Source of the DNA: Gliomastix tumulicola
Lineage: Eukaryota; Ascomycota; Sordariomycetes; Hypocreales; Bionectriaceae
Assembly (NCBI GenBank): GCA_001599755.1
Contig: BCHX01000002.1
Location: 1,860,001 to 1,924,000, forward strand
Length of the DNA: 64,000 bases
Direction of reading: 5' to 3'
In this document: positions 11,639-23,257 of the stretch, piece by piece
Layout of the letters: the number at the start of each line of letters is the position of its first letter
Numbering within the stretch: position 1 is the stretch's first letter
Position numbers and translations under genes: made by a program
Notes under the pieces: model-generated
Database searches by the model: none
The model's input: only the letters and a program-made list of their open reading frames with translations
Told to the model about the DNA's origin: nothing

Positions 11639-12432
11639 GTTCGTTCGAAAAAGCGGGAGTGATATTAAGCGAAGGTCGTGTATCGATGCAAGGGGTTGGA
11701 ATTTTACGGATTGTCGTCGTTAAGCGCCTGTGGAGGCAACGGCGTTGGGAAAGGTCGAGACACGTGAACAAAGGTGCAGGTTGGGAGGACGAGATTCACG
11801 GCTTGACAAGGCTACCTCTCAACTTTGAGTGCAGCCTTGTCAGGTCCCACAGATACAGTGGGACTGTCAAGGTATGACCAATCACATCGCGTGGCTTAGA
11901 GAAGCTCAACTACGGTATATCAGAGCAAGACACAATTCGAAACAACCAGGCCTATGCATTTATTTTTCATTACAAGCGTGTATATATATGCTTGACTCTG
12001 CGCAATGTCTTCCAACGACCTCTCTGTATACATGAAACACACTCAATAGGGTATACGTGTCCATCAACATCTACATCGCCATCCGATTCGGCCAGTCCAG
12101 AGGTTTTTTGCTTCACACCCAAATCATTGCTGAACAATGACTACCCAACACTCTTATCCTCTCCCCCTCATCAACAATCTCCTTTGAGTCGTCCTCCCTC
12201 AGGCCATCATTTCCAGGAAATTTCCAGCGCTGTCTGCCACAGCAGTTGTAAAAGCCCGGGTCCAAACAACGGGCCAACGTAATGAAGTCGTTCAAAGAGC
12301 ATTGGATTCTGAATAGGATTATACGAATCGAAGGGAATGGTATAGGAAAGTGAGGGAGCGAGAATGCTGCCATCCTGGAAACGCCGTATCCGGAAAAAAA
12401 AGAATACAAGAACAAGAGTCGAAATTCGAGAA
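11639..12432. other. intergenic, Ssl1 promoter and 3' end of Chs7-like gene
   Basis: This holds the promoter of the Ssl1 gene and, further left in minus-strand orientation, the 3' region of the Chs7-like gene. A TATATATA stretch occurs near 11981-11989. I see no additional coding sequence. Confidence 0.5.
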
Positions 12433-13609
12433 TCAGGGGTATGTAGTTCCAACAGGAGTAGGCCAGTCATCTTCGGTGATGCTGGACCAGAAGATCCAAA
12501 TCAGGACAACCGACAGCAGGGTGAAGAGCGTCTGGAAGAGAGAACCATCGATCTTGCCGCTGGTTCCGTCGCAGATGTATTTGCTGACGACATAGTTGAA
12601 GACCTGTCCAGCAGCGAAGACGACGGCGGCGGCCGTAAGCCAAATCATGGGGCGAGTCTCGCCCAAAACCCGAAGAACAAGGACAGTTTCGAGTACGAAG
12701 AAGGCGACTAGGAAGATGAGAGGAACGAGCTGGTAGAGAACGTAGAGGGCGATGTTTCGGTTGGGAAGGTCGTAGCTGCTATCCCAATACCCGGTAAAGC
12801 TGAAGCCGGTATCGAGAGCAATGTACCCGGTACCAATCAAGAGAGCACCGGCGGTCAGTACTGCGACAGCGATTGACAGTGGTGTACCATCGTCGATGAG
12901 CTGGAAGCCAACGACGGCATTCAGCAGGAGGAGCCAGATGGTTGCAATGATCGCGCCAATGTGAATGGCTGAAAAGGCCTGTGAAATGCTGTTAGAACCG
13001 GCAACCCTCCCTCAGTACCTTGATTTGAAGCCCAAGACTTACAATTCGAACATCGCTATCGAGGGGGAATGAGCCGACGGAGAAGATTTCGCAGATGCTG
13101 ATCAAGAGGTAGCCGAGGAGGAAAAGCTGCATCTCCCTAGATTTGAAGTTCTGTTAGCACAGGGCTTCGTCGCAACGAGTGCAGTCAATCCACGTACCTT
13201 CGCCCAACAGCCGCCCTCTTCTTCTCCGACTTGAGCAGGAGAAGCCCGGTGACGGCAATGGCGGCGCCCGCCAGGATGATTGATCCCAGGTTACCAAGGT
13301 GACGATTGCCACTGAGGCTGATGCCTCTCAACTGACACCCGCCCCATGGTCCGCTCTGGTCGTGGCTGGGAGAGAAAAGCTATTGCTCGTGTTAGACTGG
13401 GCAGTTCGTCGCAAAGCCGCGCGACCGCGAGGTCGAGAAGGTTCATCGGCGTCTCAAGAAATACATACATTGCAGACGGGTAGGGTCGAATCTTTGCAGA
13501 AGTCCTAAAACGCAACATCAGCCGTTAGTGGTGGCGCTCGAGAACGGCGTGCGAATTGAGTTTTCGGAACGGGACGAACTTCGAAATTGCCAAAGTCTGT
13601 TGACCCCAT
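12433..13609 (-). CDS. Chs7-family chitin synthase export chaperone-like protein
   Basis: Five exons (13609-13580, 13504-13469, 13355-13198, 13136-13043, 12978-12433) give 287 residues. The first two are micro-exons of 30 and 36 nt encoding MGSTDFGNFE and DFCKDSTLPVCN, the short Cys-containing N-terminus typical of this family. About seven hydrophobic segments follow, with family landmarks AAVGRREM, VGFQLIDDGTPLS, VLRVLGETRP and the end SITEDDWP. Chs7 is an ER membrane protein that yeast needs for ER exit of chitin synthase Chs3. The sequence looks like a diverged paralogue (Neurospora CSR-type) rather than the orthologue, so a role in chitin synthase trafficking is inferred. The weakest points are the exon-1 donor (GTTCGT) and the exon-3 acceptor, where CAG at 13356-13358 keeps the frame. 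Confidence 0.8.
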
Positions 13610-15740
13610 CTTGTCGGATGATTTTGTTTATCTCGAATTGATGTCGGGGGGAAACCACCACCTCGCTGGGCGGCTTTCAATCGAAGGACGCCAAAGTCGA
13701 CGGCCGCGTCGACCCTGTAGCGATTCGTTGTTGGGGCGGATTGGGCGACACACGATTGCGGTTGTGGTGGGAAAAGGAGCAAGGCGGCGGCTATCCCTCA
13801 GAAACAGGCGAGGGAAGAGAGGCCTTAGGTGGTGTGTGGGATCGGACGAGTCGAGAACGACGGGGGTGTCCGCGGAGGGCAGCAGATCGTTCAAGCGCAA
13901 TTTCCGAGCTTCAGTCGCACGGGTACGCTGTGATAAGTATATATTCGATCGTGGTACGGGGGTGTCACGATGCGTCTCGCAGGATCCACCTCTTATTTGC
14001 CAGTCAAGATCGTGTCGTAGGGCGGGAGGAGAAGCGCAGCGCACAGGAAAGAGTGGTCAATCTTGAGAGGTGAGGTGGTAAACGAGGCGCAAGCTGCAGA
14101 ATGAGGGCCAGCAGCCAGTCCTGTGCTCGTTGCTACGAGAACCCGGAAAAGAGAGAAGATGAAACTGCAGGAAATCGACACGGGCAGATGTGAGGGAGAA
14201 GGATGGACTAGCAAAACCGGCCCTTGCCCACAGCAGGGAAGGACGCCAAGCTTGTCGAAGGCAGGGAAGGTCGTCGCGGTAGGTACGAGAAACACCACAG
14301 CTTGGAAGGCATTGATTCTGATTCCACGCCAGCGCCAGCCAAAGACCGCGCTGTTCGGGTACCTCTAGCACAGTTAGCACAGGGCGATGTAACGGTGGGT
14401 CCCAGAGGGTCCCTCTAAGGCAGGAACCAGTGCTGTGAGTGGCTGAAAGTGGAGGTTATTCGTGGCAGGGACCATCTTGGGCGCGCTGCCATTGGCTGGC
14501 AGTGAAATTGACCGACCAAGGTACCTTGGCGGCTGTTCTGGACGGGCTGGTGGGAGGCCCTTGGCGGGATGCACCTCCCAGGTACAAGTACGCGGAGACT
14601 CTGCTCCTGCCCCTGTGCGACTGGGTACTTGTACCGCGGTTCATGCCTCATGCCGAGCTCCCTGGCAAGCTGCTGCTCCCAAGATCTGCTAACGTTAGTG
14701 CCTTTAGCTCTGTGTGAACGCTGCCGGGCTCGAAATCAAGGCACGGCATCCCGATCCTACTGCTGCCAGCTGTCTGGAGGTCCGCAGGACAAGTCATCAC
14801 TATCAGACAGCGAATAATACTCCGGCTCGCACATATATGCATAATCTCCTCACCTATCTCTGATGACGACGTCACCATCGTTTTGAATATTCGCTCCCGT
14901 GAATTTCCATCCCATCATCTGCCACACCCCCGCAGAAGCCGGCCGTTGCCCAGTTTTCTGATACTCTTATTGGCGCAAACCTCATACACGCAGGACAATG
15001 CCGGCCGAAAGACGCTGATGCATGTCATCCATCTTGCGTTGTCTCCCATAACGGGCAAGCTGGTCCGATCTGCCGGCTATTTTTGTTTGCTAAAAGGGAA
15101 ACCTGCGCCCGCCCGCTTCAACCCCAAATTCCAGACCTCCCCTCCCACAAAGAGACCACGTTGTTGGCACACTCAGCCACCGCCACAATGCTGAAGAAAA
15201 CAGGATAAGCACGCTGACGGGGTGAATGGTGTGTGTGGAAACGATGGTTTCGTACAGATGGGAAACAAGGAAGTCGCATCGTGACCTGTTCCTCCACACA
15301 CATCCAAGTGCACATCCCTTGGATGCCAGCAAGAACATGTTGCTCGTGAACATCGACCCCCTGCGCCCGAGGAGATATAAGCCCCTTATCTACGAGGTCT
15401 CATGTTGCAAAACCCGGCCTGCAGTGTCCAGTCCATCAGGTCTCAAATTCCATCTCATGGCGTCATGGGCCGATTGAGAGGTCTCTCATGTCCCAATCTT
15501 GAGACATGCTTTGAGAGGAGACAGATTCCTTTGGATAATTCCACGGCGCACCCATCACTTATCTGGACTGGGCGCGGGGCACATGGTGAGGTGAGGTATG
15601 CAATGGGCATTCCGACCAATATGGCTCTCAGCCTTACGTGGGACTCGGATCATCGAATTCCGTCAAGAAATCGGTCTCGATGAAGAGCTGATGCAGTAGG
15701 CAAATGCCAGCCATTCGAGAGCGTGTATGTATTTATGCGA
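13610..15740. other. gene-free interval, 2.1 kb
   Basis: This runs from the Chs7-like start to the Dbp9 stop codon (which lies on its left, minus strand). Open frames on both strands overlap each other, lack conserved motifs and do not assemble across splice sites. It probably contains the Chs7-like promoter, the Dbp9 3' region and perhaps noncoding transcription. Confidence 0.5.
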
Positions 15741-17715
15741 TCATTTTGCCTTCCGGCGAGCTTTAAAAGTCTTGAGGGGGTCCTTCTTCCTCGCACCAAC
15801 CTTGAACCCTCGTTTACCCTTGTGTCTCGACGATCGTGGACCTTTCCTCAGTGGTACAAACCCTATATCTTCCGCTGTGAGACCCTTCTTGCCTTCCTTG
15901 GGTAACAAGTAATCTGGAACGTGTTTCAGATGGGGTTGCGATCTGGCTGTCCTCAGCTCTCCGTCGTGCCGAACGTGATTCAATTCAGCTGGGTTCTCTT
16001 CGAAGTATCTATGGTCGTGTTAGTCACTCATCCGGACAACAGCAAGAATGGAAGAAAACTAGAAAACCAGTGGCTGCAAGACTCTGGCCACCCTTGATGG
16101 TGGGATATGACTGACCTTTTCAGCTTTTCACTCTTAAGGATCTCTTGCCTCAGCTCTCGTGTCCGTGCTTCTCGTACTGCGACCTTGGTAACTGCTCTCA
16201 GAGCATCGTTCATGCGGTATCGAAATGCTTCCACCTGGTCCTTGTTGAAGTTGTAGTCTTTGACCTCTTTGCCCAGCTTCTTCTGCTGCCGGATAATTTT
16301 GGCCAAGATCCTCTCGTCGTTCTCTGCAGTCTGCACCGTGGTTGGAATGTGCTTGCGGTAAAGTTTCTCGGGGACCACGAAAGATAGTGCCATGCCATTC
16401 TTTCCGGCACGAGCCGTTCGACCAATGCGGTGCGTGTATGATGATGCCGTAGTGGGGAGGTCGAAGTTGATGACAGTCGAAACGTTCTTGAAGTCGATTC
16501 CACGGGAGACGCCGTACTCAGAGTCACGTTTGGAGAGCTTGCGCTTCTTCTTGGAGCTCTTTCCTTCCGAATTCCTGCTCTCGTCACCACCCTCTCCGGC
16601 TTTGTTCCCATCGGCGGCATCGTCCTCCTCAAGATCAGCATTCAGCATCTCACTCTTCTCATCCGAGGCAATGATGATATCGTAGACGTTGCGGTTGAAT
16701 TCCTCGACCACATGTATCCTCGAATTAACCGGCAATTCTGAGTTGAGGATACAACTCCTGATGCCAAATTGTTCAAAGAAGAGCTTCAGGCGGTAGGATC
16801 GGTCGATGTCGGCGACGAAGATGATGCACTTCCCCTTGATCAATTGCAGCTTGAAGATGACGTAGACGAGAAGGAACTTCTCGTCCTCTCCGCACTTGAC
16901 GACGTAGTGTGTGATGCCCTCTCCGTCGGCGTCCGACTCCTCGAGGTTCAAAACGACTGGGTCTCGGTAGAATATTCCCTTCAACGTGTCCACCTCTACA
17001 GATAGCGTGGCGCTCATCATGATGGTCTGCACGCCCTTAGGGACCAGGCGAGCAAGGTTTTCCATGTCGTCGTTATAGCCGTAGGACAGCATCAGATCAG
17101 CCTCGTCCATGACAAGACACTTGAGGTTGTCCAGTGAGAGAGCGGATGAGTTAACGTTGTGCCATGCTCTTGACGGTGTTGCGATGACGATGTCTGGCGA
17201 GCTGGAGAGGAGACTTCGCTGCACGGCGTCGGAGAGCTTGTCTGTGAGCTTAACGGTCTGCACGTCCCGGGCGCAGAAGGAGCTGAATTGCTCAATGGCT
17301 TTGAAAACTTGATCGGCAAGTTCGCGCGTCGGTACGAGTATTAGAGTGGATGTTGTGGCTTCTGGTGAAGTCTGTGCAGGCGGTTAGTGATGTAGGAAGG
17401 TCATCCTGATGTATGGGCACGAACCTGTCTTCTCTTCAGCGTGGAGGCGAGAACGGGCAGTACATAGGCAGCCGTCTTTCCCGAGCCAGTCTTTGCTTTG
17501 CAGAGAACATCCTGCCCGGAGATGGCCAGTGGGATTGCTTTGCGCTGCACCAGCGTCGGTTTCTCGAACTTCAGCTTCGCAACGGCTTGAAGCAACCGCG
17601 GGTCGAGACCAAGTTGGGTGAAAGAGAGGCCATCCTCCCCAGCTGCTGTCTTGCCCGCGTGCTCGGCCTCGGGGACCTCGGAGGGCCTGTCGTTTTCGTC
17701 GAGCTTCCTTTTCAT
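15741..17715 (-). CDS. DBP9: DEAD-box ATP-dependent RNA helicase Dbp9
   Basis: Exons 17715-17425, 17371-16116 and 16008-15741 join to 604 residues. The helicase core motifs are in order: Q-motif region, motif I AKTGSGKT, Ia PTREL, DEAD motif within CLVMDEADL, SAT in MMSATL, and motif VI HRIGRTARAG. The C-terminus has the Dbp9-typical LKHVPDYLLP segment and a basic tail (KTFKARRKAK). Dbp9 acts in the nucleolus in 60S ribosomal subunit biogenesis. Between the IIASDE segment and RGIDF is an acidic then lysine-rich insertion of about 50 residues. Intron donors are GTTCGT and GTCAGT. An in-frame upstream ATG (MACIFSP) would lengthen the N-terminus by about 33 residues; MKRKLDEND is preferred by family convention. 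Confidence 0.95.
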
Positions 17716-19833
17716 CTTGGAGGAATCGCCTAGGTTGGGTACTGGGCGATGGTTGTTCAGTCGTTCTGGTGATGGTCGGAATCGAGGTCGGGGAGAAAAA
17801 ATGCATGCCATGACCTTTTTTTTTTCTGCAGGGGTCTTGCCTCTATCGGGCGGTCCCCATTGGCTTGAGTGGCGGGGCCTCTCGGCGATAAACACCCCGC
17901 TTCTTCAGTTGATGGTTCAGACTCAAGAATATCAAGGTGTAGCAAAGGTATTCTTTAGGCAGCCTATAATAAATATATTTCTAGTAGTTGAGCCGCAGGG
18001 ATATCAGGGCCTTGTTCATCGATCACCAGCTATGGAACGGTTACTTGAAGCGACGGGAAGCACTCATGGCCTAGACGAAGTTGGACACGCAGACAAATAG
18101 ACCAATACCTAGCTCGGTGCTCTAGAGTGTCAACGAGGGTCAACCGAGGGAGTCATATTTAACATTCCCTGGCCCGACCTCTCGATCATACCATCCGTAC
18201 CGTATTCGAGCAGCATGCCATTCTTGCGGAAGAGCATTGGGGCACATGGGGCACAAGCGGAAAACGTCGACTTCCAGACCGTCCCTATAGGGTAGCCAGG
18301 ACGTCGAAGACCAACCTTGCCCTCACATACAACACCTGGCAGGTATTTCATCACTGCTCAGACGATAGCAACCTGGAATAGGTCAAGATATGCGCAGCGA
18401 CCTTCAATGCCGACATGAGTGCTTCGAAGGTGAGTTGCGGGATTCTGCCCTCGTGGACGGCACCGGAATTTGGCTCCGTTGTGCCGGCACAGACCGTTCA
18501 CTACGGCGCCGAAGAACGGCCTTCTAGCTTCCGGGCAAGCCTCCGGGTCAGCACCCGAATGTTTGGGTTTGACCAGATGGCATGAGCCTTGCCTAGTCGA
18601 TGCCATTTTTTAAATTTTTTTTTTTCACATGATAACAACTCGAGCAGGGCTTCTAGCCCATTCCCCAACATTCGTCGACGTCCTGCTCGCCCGTGTCATG
18701 ACAATCAAAGTTTTCTCATCTTTAGCGACTGGGACGAAGAGCGTCGCCCACAATTCATCCTGCCATCTGACGTCGCTGCCCCACTCAGTGGATGGTTCTC
18801 TCGACGTGCGCCGTTCGTTTAGGACGCTCATTGACCCGACGGGCGGATGGGCAACGACTAGGAGTATTTAAGTACTAGGTATAGAGTACATGGTAGGGGT
18901 TGAAGATAAGGGTGGCAGGCCGCTGCGCATCGGGCATGGATGGCTGCTGCAGATGAAGATACACGAGCAATACAGATGTGGCCTTATCCAGTAGCCTCGT
19001 CGGTAGCAGAAATGATCGGCCTGTGGTAATAAGAAATTAGGGAATCCCTGCGGCGCGACTGACACTGACTGGCAGTGTGTGTGAGCGTGAGCCCCCCCCT
19101 GTAGGGCCTGGAAAAACGCCTTCCGTCTCCTGAGCCTTGCTGCTGGTGGGTTGCCAAAGGCTCACCCCCTAAAACTCGGGACGGGCAAAAAGGCGACGCA
19201 AAGCAATTTCAGGTTCCTTCAACTCATCCAGTAGCCCTTCAGCCTACGATTCACACTCCTTTGAACACCGCAAACTCGTCCGCTGCATTGCTCAATTCGA
19301 GAGATCGCCCCCGTTGCGTTGGCCCGCGTTTGTTCCCGGCTCTTCGACAAGTACCCCTGGACCGGTCGCAGCGTGAGCTGTCCGCGTGTCTCTTTGCCGC
19401 GACCAGCGCGAGACAACGTCTCTCATCAGCCGGAGTGGTCTCCTGACACGCTCATCCACCCCTTCACTCGCTCAAGGCTTCCCCAAACTCCAGAATTTGG
19501 AGCTGGAGGTTCTCCGCCCGAACATCATCATCGTGCATTTGGCCCACATCAAGGTGCTCTTGACCTGGAGAAAAGGCTCGTGGTGCAACCTATTTGCCTG
19601 CCTTTTGGTCAGCTGAACCAGTTCCTGCCAGTGAGTGTCCGTCGTGAGAGACAGGCCTTGCTCTTCCAGGCAGAGAACCCCCCCCGTACCAGGTACTTCC
19701 AACCTTATCCGCGCCCCGCCGCTGTCCCCGTACATGCTGCACATTGACGCAAGTCAACTGTACCGGCTCCCCTGAGTCAGCATCTGAGTCCAGCACCCAA
19801 AGCAAGGAACGGCGAGGGAAAAAGAGCGCGAAA

Positions 19834-19849
19834 CCCCCCCCCCCCCCCC
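19834..19849. repeat. 16-nt homopolymeric C run
   Basis: An uninterrupted run of 16 C lies about 800 bp upstream of the sugar transporter's first ATG. Such runs are prone to sequencing and replication slippage, so the exact length is uncertain. Confidence 0.85.
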
Positions 19850-20071
19850 AGCAGAAGGCCTTATCTAACCTACACCGTATTCTCTAGTAGTACCTGTTAC
19901 CCTGGCGCTGGAACCATTCGTTGGATCCCATCCAATCCGCCCCGAGGTCAAGAGGCAATCCTCACATTGACTCTTGTCCTGTCACCAGGCCCATAATTGT
20001 CTCCGCTGACAAGCCCGACCGACGAACGTCGCTGCCGTTCGTCTCCTCCGTTGTGACCTTGGTACATAGGG

Positions 20072-20127
20072 TCTTTCCTCTCCCTTCCCTTCTTCCTTCC
20101 TTCCTTCCTTTCCTTTCCTTTCTCTTT
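20072..20127 (+). promoter_or_regulatory. 56-nt pyrimidine tract, possible splice acceptor tract
   Basis: An unbroken C/T tract made largely of TTCC repeats ends directly at AG (20128-20129). It could be the polypyrimidine tract of an intron in the transporter's 5' leader or N-terminal region, or a CT-rich promoter element. Which one applies cannot be decided without transcript data. Confidence 0.45.
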
Positions 20128-20635
20128 AGTAGAGTGCAGAAGGGCGCTGCTGCTTTACAGCCCCATACCACCCAAGATTACCTCCCCAAAGTCGTCTCGC
20201 CTTCCTTCCAACATCCCCTTGCGAACCCTGCCTTCGCGTTCCCGCCACGATCACGATACTGCCTCAGCGTCACTGATAGCATCCCGCCGGAGCACTGACT
20301 CCGACTATCGCGACGACCCGCATCGTCGCCATCACCACCGTTCCGATTCATCCGGCTCCGAGTCGTCCTGGACCGATACCGGTGATATCGGCGAGCACAA
20401 GGGGGAAGGCGATCCGCTTCGCCTGCAGTTCTCCAACGACATCGAGGAGGAGCTCCTGGCTGGCGTTAGTTCGCGACACCGCAAGCACAAGAAGAAGGTC
20501 CGCATCCAGGGCCCTTCACCACGGCGCCACGGCCGTTCTCAGTCTCCCGGTGGCCTCATCGACAAGGAGGCAATTGAGATACCCCACGTCATACCCCGAG
20601 CACCCTCACGGATCTCCCGCTGCCTCGGTTTCATC

Positions 20636-22576
20636 ATGGCTGGACGTTCAGGAGCGGCCAATGGCCTCACGGGCAAGGCCCTGTTGTGAGTCGAGAGTCG
20701 CCGTACTGTCGATGCTGTCGAACGCGCGCTAATCCGGACATCCGGACAGGTATTTTACGAGTATCTTTGTATCTCTAGGTGTATTTTTATTCGGTTATGA
20801 TCAGGGTGTCATGTCCGGTATCATTACGTACGTTACGATGCCAACTTCTACCGGCTACTCGAGGCTTCACAGACTAACGAGCTGTCCAGGGGCCCCTACT
20901 TTATCAATTACTTCGACCACCCATCCAAAGCCCATGTGGGGACTATGGTTGCCATCCTCGAGGTTGGCGCCTTCATCTCCTCACTTGTAGTCGGTCGAGT
21001 TGGCGATATCATTGGCAGACGTCGTACCATTTTTTACGGTTCTTGCATCTTCTTTGTTGGAGGCGCCCTCCAGACCTTTGCGAGCAGCATGGCCATCATG
21101 ATGCTTGGTCGAATCATCGCTGGTCTGGGTGTCGGTGCTCTCTCTACTATCGTTCCAGTGTACCAGTCCGAGATTTCTCCACCTCACAACCGTGGAAAAC
21201 TTGCCTGCATCGAGTTCTCTGGAAACATCATTGGCTACGCTACATCTGTGTGGGTCGACTACGGCTGTGGCTACATCGAGAGTGATCTCTCGTGGCGTAT
21301 CCCTCTCCTGATGCAGTGTGTCATGGGGGCCCTGCTTGGCCTCGGCAGTCTGATCATCGTCGAGTCTCCCAGGTAAGTTGGGTGTAAGCTCGGAGTTGCC
21401 TGTAACGCTTCTAACTTGCGACAGATGGCTCCTCGATAACGACCATGACGAAGAGGGCATGGTTGTCATTGCCAACCTGTATGGTGGCGGCGATATCCAC
21501 AATACCGCAGCCCGCGACGAGTACCGCGAGATCAAGATGAACGTCCTTCTTCAGCGCCAGGAGGGCGAGCGCACCTACGCCGAGATGTTCCGAAAGTACA
21601 AGACCAGAGTCTTCATTGCCATGTCAGCTCAGGGTCTGGCCCAGCTCAACGGTATCAATGTCATCTCGTACTACGCGCCGTACGTCTTTGAGTCGGCTGG
21701 CTGGGTTGGTCATGACGCAGTCCTCATGACAGGCCTCAACGGCATTACGTACTTCCTGTCAACGATCCCCCCGTGGTATTTGGTTGATCGCTGGGGCCGC
21801 CGTCTGATTCTGCTTACTGGTGCTGTGGCCATGGCCATCTCACTTTCGCTCATCTCTTACTTCATCTACCTGGATATTCCATGGACTCCGCGCATGGTCG
21901 TGCTATTCGTCATGATCTACAACGCCGCGTTTGGCTACTCTTGGGGTCCGATTCCGTGGCTGTACCCTCCCGAGATTCTGCCCCTCAGCATTCGCTCGAA
22001 GGGTGCGAGTCTGTCCACGGCCACCAACTGGGCCTTCAACTGGTTGGTTGGTGAGATGACGCCTATTCTGCAGGAGTGGATCAAGTGGCGCTTGTATCTT
22101 GTACATGCATTCTTCTGTGTGTGCAGTTTTGTTATCGGTGAGTTCATATTGGATCCTATGAGGCTCTCTGGATTGATTCTGGGACTAACGGTTCTTTAGT
22201 GTACTTCATCTACCCCGAGACCTGCGGAGTCCGTCTGGAGGATATGGATTCCTTGTTTGGCGATGCCAGCACGACTATGGGCACTCCATCCATTCACGCC
22301 GCAGAGACGGGGTCACTGATGCGACCAGGCTCTCCCATTGGCTCTGCCCGCGGAGTTGGGCCATCAAATGCCATCCCTGGGCTGAGCCTCGACCCCGATG
22401 CCGATGAGGACAACAAGTCTCAGATCCAGACGAGTGGAGGCGAAGACCGAAGCATCAGCGGATGGCTATCCAGAGTAGTCGGCCGGGGACGAGCCGACAG
22501 CTCTGGCAGTGGCCAGGGTCGTTATGCACCTCTCGGCCAACAAGAAGAGGGCCGAAATGGAAACTCAGCGAACTGA
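20636..22576 (+). CDS. MFS sugar transporter
   Basis: Exons 20636-20685, 20750-20827, 20890-21372, 21425-22137 and 22200-22576 give 566 residues from the first available ATG. Twelve membrane segments and the sugar-porter motifs are present: LFGYDQGVMSG, GRVGDIIGRRR in loop 2-3, VESPRW before the central loop, DRWGRR in loop 8-9 and the YFIYPET end motif. The family imports hexoses or related sugars across the plasma membrane; the substrate is unknown. A hydrophilic tail of about 110 residues follows the last membrane segment. The start is uncertain. The frame stays open upstream to 20057 and reads as Ser/Arg/His-rich, coding-like protein with no ATG, so the true N-terminus may be longer through an upstream exon or a non-AUG start. 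Confidence 0.88.
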
Positions 22577-23253
22577 GCGTGATATGATACGAGTACGACA
22601 CAGTTAGATTTTTTTGCATAGAGACGACAACCTGGAGCCTCTGCCCCTCGATATGGATCCGATCAGGCAGCGTCGACGCTGTATTCTCCCGCTGGCGGAC
22701 GCAAAAGCGCCATCGGATTCGCTGAGATGGGGGATATGAAAAGAAGGCGTTTTTTTCTCGGGCCTTGTTAAATCAAGGAACCCAGCCTGACTCTGGGTGA
22801 TGGGAGGTTAGAAGGCGTTAGACAAGATTTTGTGACTTCAAGTAGCCGCGATGGCTCGAGCGATGTCTCTGGATATACAGCGCGTTGTTTAGGATATTGG
22901 ATGAAGAGCAATTATAGATACTGAGAAACTGGGCGTTCCGGATGGGATACAATACCACTACAGGCCTCGTCATCACTTCTGGTCCAGGTGCTACACAAGT
23001 TAATTGTAAATCTTGATAAATCAAGTCGCCATCTCAGTCAAAAAGCGAAATAAGTAATAGCATTCTATCCTGCGTGGATATGAACATAGAGGTTGAGTGA
23101 ATTGGCGGCATCAGCTGAAAATGGTGGTGAGTGGTCTGTGCTGACTACGACTCGTGACTAGCACTTTCACCACAAGTCATGAGTCGCGATCCGTGCAACC
23201 TCCCAACCTTTCACTCATAACCCACCAACAGGAGACATGGCAACCTCATCATC
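22577..23253. other. intergenic, LYR-gene leader with uORFs
   Basis: This holds the 3' end of the sugar transporter and the promoter and leader of the LYR-motif gene. Two short upstream ATG frames occur at 23179-23220 (13 codons plus stop) and 23237-23257 (6 codons plus stop). The second overlaps the main start codon. No other gene is seen. Confidence 0.5.
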
Positions 23254-23257
23254 ATGA
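23237..23257 (+). promoter_or_regulatory. uORF overlapping the LYR-gene start
   Basis: ATG at 23237 opens a six-codon frame (Met-Ala-Thr-Ser-Ser-Ser) whose TGA at 23255-23257 overlaps the main ATG at 23254-23256 in an ATGA arrangement. If the transcript includes it, translation of the main frame would depend on leaky scanning or termination-reinitiation. Inclusion in the mRNA is inferred. Confidence 0.5.

Larger units (their letters stand above)
17716..20635. other. long intergenic region, Dbp9 promoter and sugar-transporter leader
   Basis: Apart from the part next to 20635, no reliable gene is visible. It contains a 10-bp palindrome (18283-18292), a 16-nt C run (19834-19849) and a pure pyrimidine tract (20072-20127) ending in AG. 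From 20057 onward an ATG-less open frame runs into the sugar transporter gene. Minus-strand frames at 18130-18606 are short and match nothing I know. Confidence 0.5.

Noticed and set aside
18130..18606. Two minus-strand open frames in the gap after Dbp9
   Set aside because: Short, without conserved motifs or splice partners; kept as unresolved intergenic sequence rather than called as genes.
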